Shown piece by piece: positions 5,532 through 6,900 of a stretch of 6,900 bases of DNA. Position 1 is the first letter of the stretch, and every line of letters starts with the position of its first letter. A program made the translations under genes and the position numbers. The notes beneath the pieces were generated by a model. That model was not told the origin of the DNA. It made no database searches and saw only the letters and a program-made list of their open reading frames with translations. This DNA comes from Oligoflexia bacterium (GTDB taxonomy: Bacteria; Bdellovibrionota; UBA1018; CAIMNF01): contig CAIOKW010000149.1 in NCBI GenBank assembly GCA_903858975.1, positions 1 through 6,900 on the forward strand, given 5' to 3'.

Positions 5532-6891
5532 TTCGATTCACAAACCCTTTAAAAACGGTCAAAAATAGAATTTTGACATCAAGCCAAAGGGACCAATTTC
5601 GAATGTAATAGATGTCACATTCAATGCGCTTTTCCAGGGAAGTATCTCCGCGCCATCCATTCACCTGAGCCCAACCCGTGATTCCAGTCTTCACCCGATG
5701 GCGAAGCATGTAGTTTGGAATCTCATGACGGAATTTATTTACAAAGACCGGGCGCTCGGGACGAGGTCCCACCAGAGACATGTCACCCGCAAATACATTC
5801 CAGAGTTGTGGCAATTCATCTAATGAAGTGGATCGAAGAAGCGCTCCAATCAAGGTTCTACGGTCATCATTTTGAACCGCCCATACCGCGCCCGTTTTAG
5901 ATTCTGCGTCCACCTTCATGGAGCGGAACTTCAGCATTCCAAAGGTTCTCCCATCAAGCCCCATTCTTTCTTGACGATACAGCATAGGACCTCTTGAAGT
6001 AAGCTTCACCATGAAACCAATGAAAACCAAAAGTGGCGACAACATCAAAAGACCAATACCGGAGAGGGCAAAATCCATAAGGCGCTTCAATAAAGCTCGG
6101 TATCCAAAAAGAGGAGACGAATTCAAAACAATCAGCGGCACCCCTCCGAAACTTTCCACCGAGGCACCCAGCGCCATGTAGCGGCTGTAATCCGGGACAA
6201 TCTGAACATCAATCGACTCGTCCTTCAGACCCAAAACGATCTGATTGACGATGGCACTCTGTTCTTGCGGGAGACTTAAAAGTAAACTCTGGGGCTTAAT
6301 TTTTCGAACCCAGTCTAATGCCTGGGTATACTCCTGCGGACCTACAATTTTAGTAATATCAATTCCAATTTCTGGGTAACGCTCAAGCTGAGCGATCAAA
6401 AACTCAAGCTCTCGCCCCTCCCCGATTGCAACCATCTTAATGGAGTGGATTCCCTTTTTATTGAGCTCCCTTAAAATTTTGCGAGAAATCACTCGGTACG
6501 ACCAGGACAAGAAGAGAACCATGAAACCAAAGATCAAAATCACCCCGCGCGAAAAGCGATACTCGGTAATGAAATAAGTCAGGGAGGTAAATAGAATCAG
6601 AGTGCTGAAATGAGCACGCATGAGGGTATAGATCTCAGTCGAGCGACGAATGACTTTCTGGTAGTGATAAACGCCAAAAAATTGAAAGCAGGTGCCCCAC
6701 AACAAAAGAATCAGTGGCAGCAAGGCAAGGTAGTACCCTTTTTCAGGCGAATCCGGATAATTGGGTAAAAACGCAGCGCCCCGCAGGAAGTCAAAGCGAA
6801 TCGGAAATGCCAAAACCCACGAAAGGGCGACAAACACGAGGTCTGCGATACGCGTCATTACTCCGGCAGAATTTTGATACCTTTTGATCAT
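5521..6891 (-). CDS. WcaJ-like polyprenyl-phosphate sugar-1-phosphate transferase
   Basis: Long-form polyprenyl-phosphate glycosyl-1-phosphate transferase of 456 residues. It would move a hexose-1-phosphate, often glucose-1-P or galactose-1-P, from a nucleotide sugar to undecaprenyl phosphate, the first step of a capsule, exopolysaccharide or O-antigen unit. The N-terminal half has about four membrane helices (14-35, 52-72, 92-109, 114-133) and a Rossmann-like CoA-binding-type domain (about 150-255). The C-terminal catalytic domain begins at KRLMDF (269-274) with a membrane-associated helix to about 295. Key motifs are GPMLYRQERMG (301-311), KFRSM (321-325), SLDELPQ (356-362) with the D358-E359 dyad that acts as nucleophile site in PglC-type enzymes, SLVGPRPE (372-379) and GITGWAQVNG (403-412). 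The ending VNRNAY is typical. A stop lies in frame three codons before the ATG, so the gene is complete. TAAGAG just upstream may be its ribosome site. The sugar cannot be told from sequence. Confidence 0.92.
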   Translation of the reverse strand: MIKRYQNSAGVMTRIADLVFVALSWVLAFPIRFDFLRGAAFLPNYPDSPEKGYYLALLPLILLLWGTCFQFFGVYHYQKVIRRSTEIYTLMRAHFSTLILFTSLTYFITEYRFSRGVILIFGFMVLFLSWSYRVISRKILRELNKKGIHSIKMVAIGEGRELEFLIAQLERYPEIGIDITKIVGPQEYTQALDWVRKIKPQSLLLSLPQEQSAIVNQIVLGLKDESIDVQIVPDYSRYMALGASVESFGGVPLIVLNSSPLFGYRALLKRLMDFALSGIGLLMLSPLLVFIGFMVKLTSRGPMLYRQERMGLDGRTFGMLKFRSMKVDAESKTGAVWAVQNDDRRTLIGALLRSTSLDELPQLWNVFAGDMSLVGPRPERPVFVNKFRHEIPNYMLRHRVKTGITGWAQVNGWRGDTSLEKRIECDIYYIRNWSLWLDVKILFLTVFKGFVNRNAY

Positions 6892-6900
6892 GATCTCTTA

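Noticed and set aside
1..6900. Mobile element, phage, CRISPR or defence system
   Set aside because: No transposase, integrase, terminal repeats, spacer arrays or effector domains are visible; all seven genes are housekeeping or envelope genes.

Overview
The window comes from a Gram-negative (diderm) bacterial chromosome of moderate GC, roughly half by eye. The evidence is two outer-membrane-type lipoproteins, an LPS-export permease of the LptF/LptG family, a RodZ-like rod-shape protein and a polyprenyl-phosphate sugar transferase. Nothing fixes the phylum. The long Pro/Ser linker in RodZ and the gene mix suggest a Bdellovibrionota or deltaproteobacterial relative, but that is a low-confidence guess. 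There is no transposon, phage gene, CRISPR array, tRNA, rRNA or defence system.

Layout: two convergent gene blocks meet in an AT-rich gap. The left block (+ strand, 37-3360) has four tightly packed genes: a BamE/SmpA-like lipoprotein; an RlmD-type [4Fe-4S] 23S rRNA uracil-C5 methyltransferase; a TPR lipoprotein of the PilF/PilW/Tgl type; and RodZ. Spacings are 0 nt (abutting, or 9 nt if the alternative start is used), 16 nt and a 4-nt overlap, so this looks like one transcription unit. A TPR lipoprotein followed by rodZ, with an RNA methyltransferase in front, recalls the gammaproteobacterial rlmN-pilF-rodZ order, but here the methyltransferase belongs to a different family.

The right block (- strand, 6891 down to 3631) has three overlapping genes: a long-form WcaJ-like polyprenyl-phosphate hexose-1-phosphate transferase, an LptF-like permease and a class I SAM methyltransferase of unknown substrate. 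Overlaps of 11 nt and 1 nt imply translational coupling. The first gene would start a lipid-linked surface glycan, and the second would be half of an LPS-export permease pair. The methyltransferase may modify a glycan or lipid, or may simply share the transcript.

The 270-base gap (3361-3630) is the least ordinary part of the window. It holds four 9-mers that each differ from the DnaA-box consensus TTATCCACA at one position. Two of them lie in tandem exactly 21 bp apart beside a roughly 100-base stretch of about 28% GC (hand count) with several T-tracts. It also has a perfect TATAAT and several short repeats. This could be a DnaA-binding or origin-like locus, or chance in AT-rich convergent intergenic DNA. 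I found no convincing intrinsic terminator for either block.
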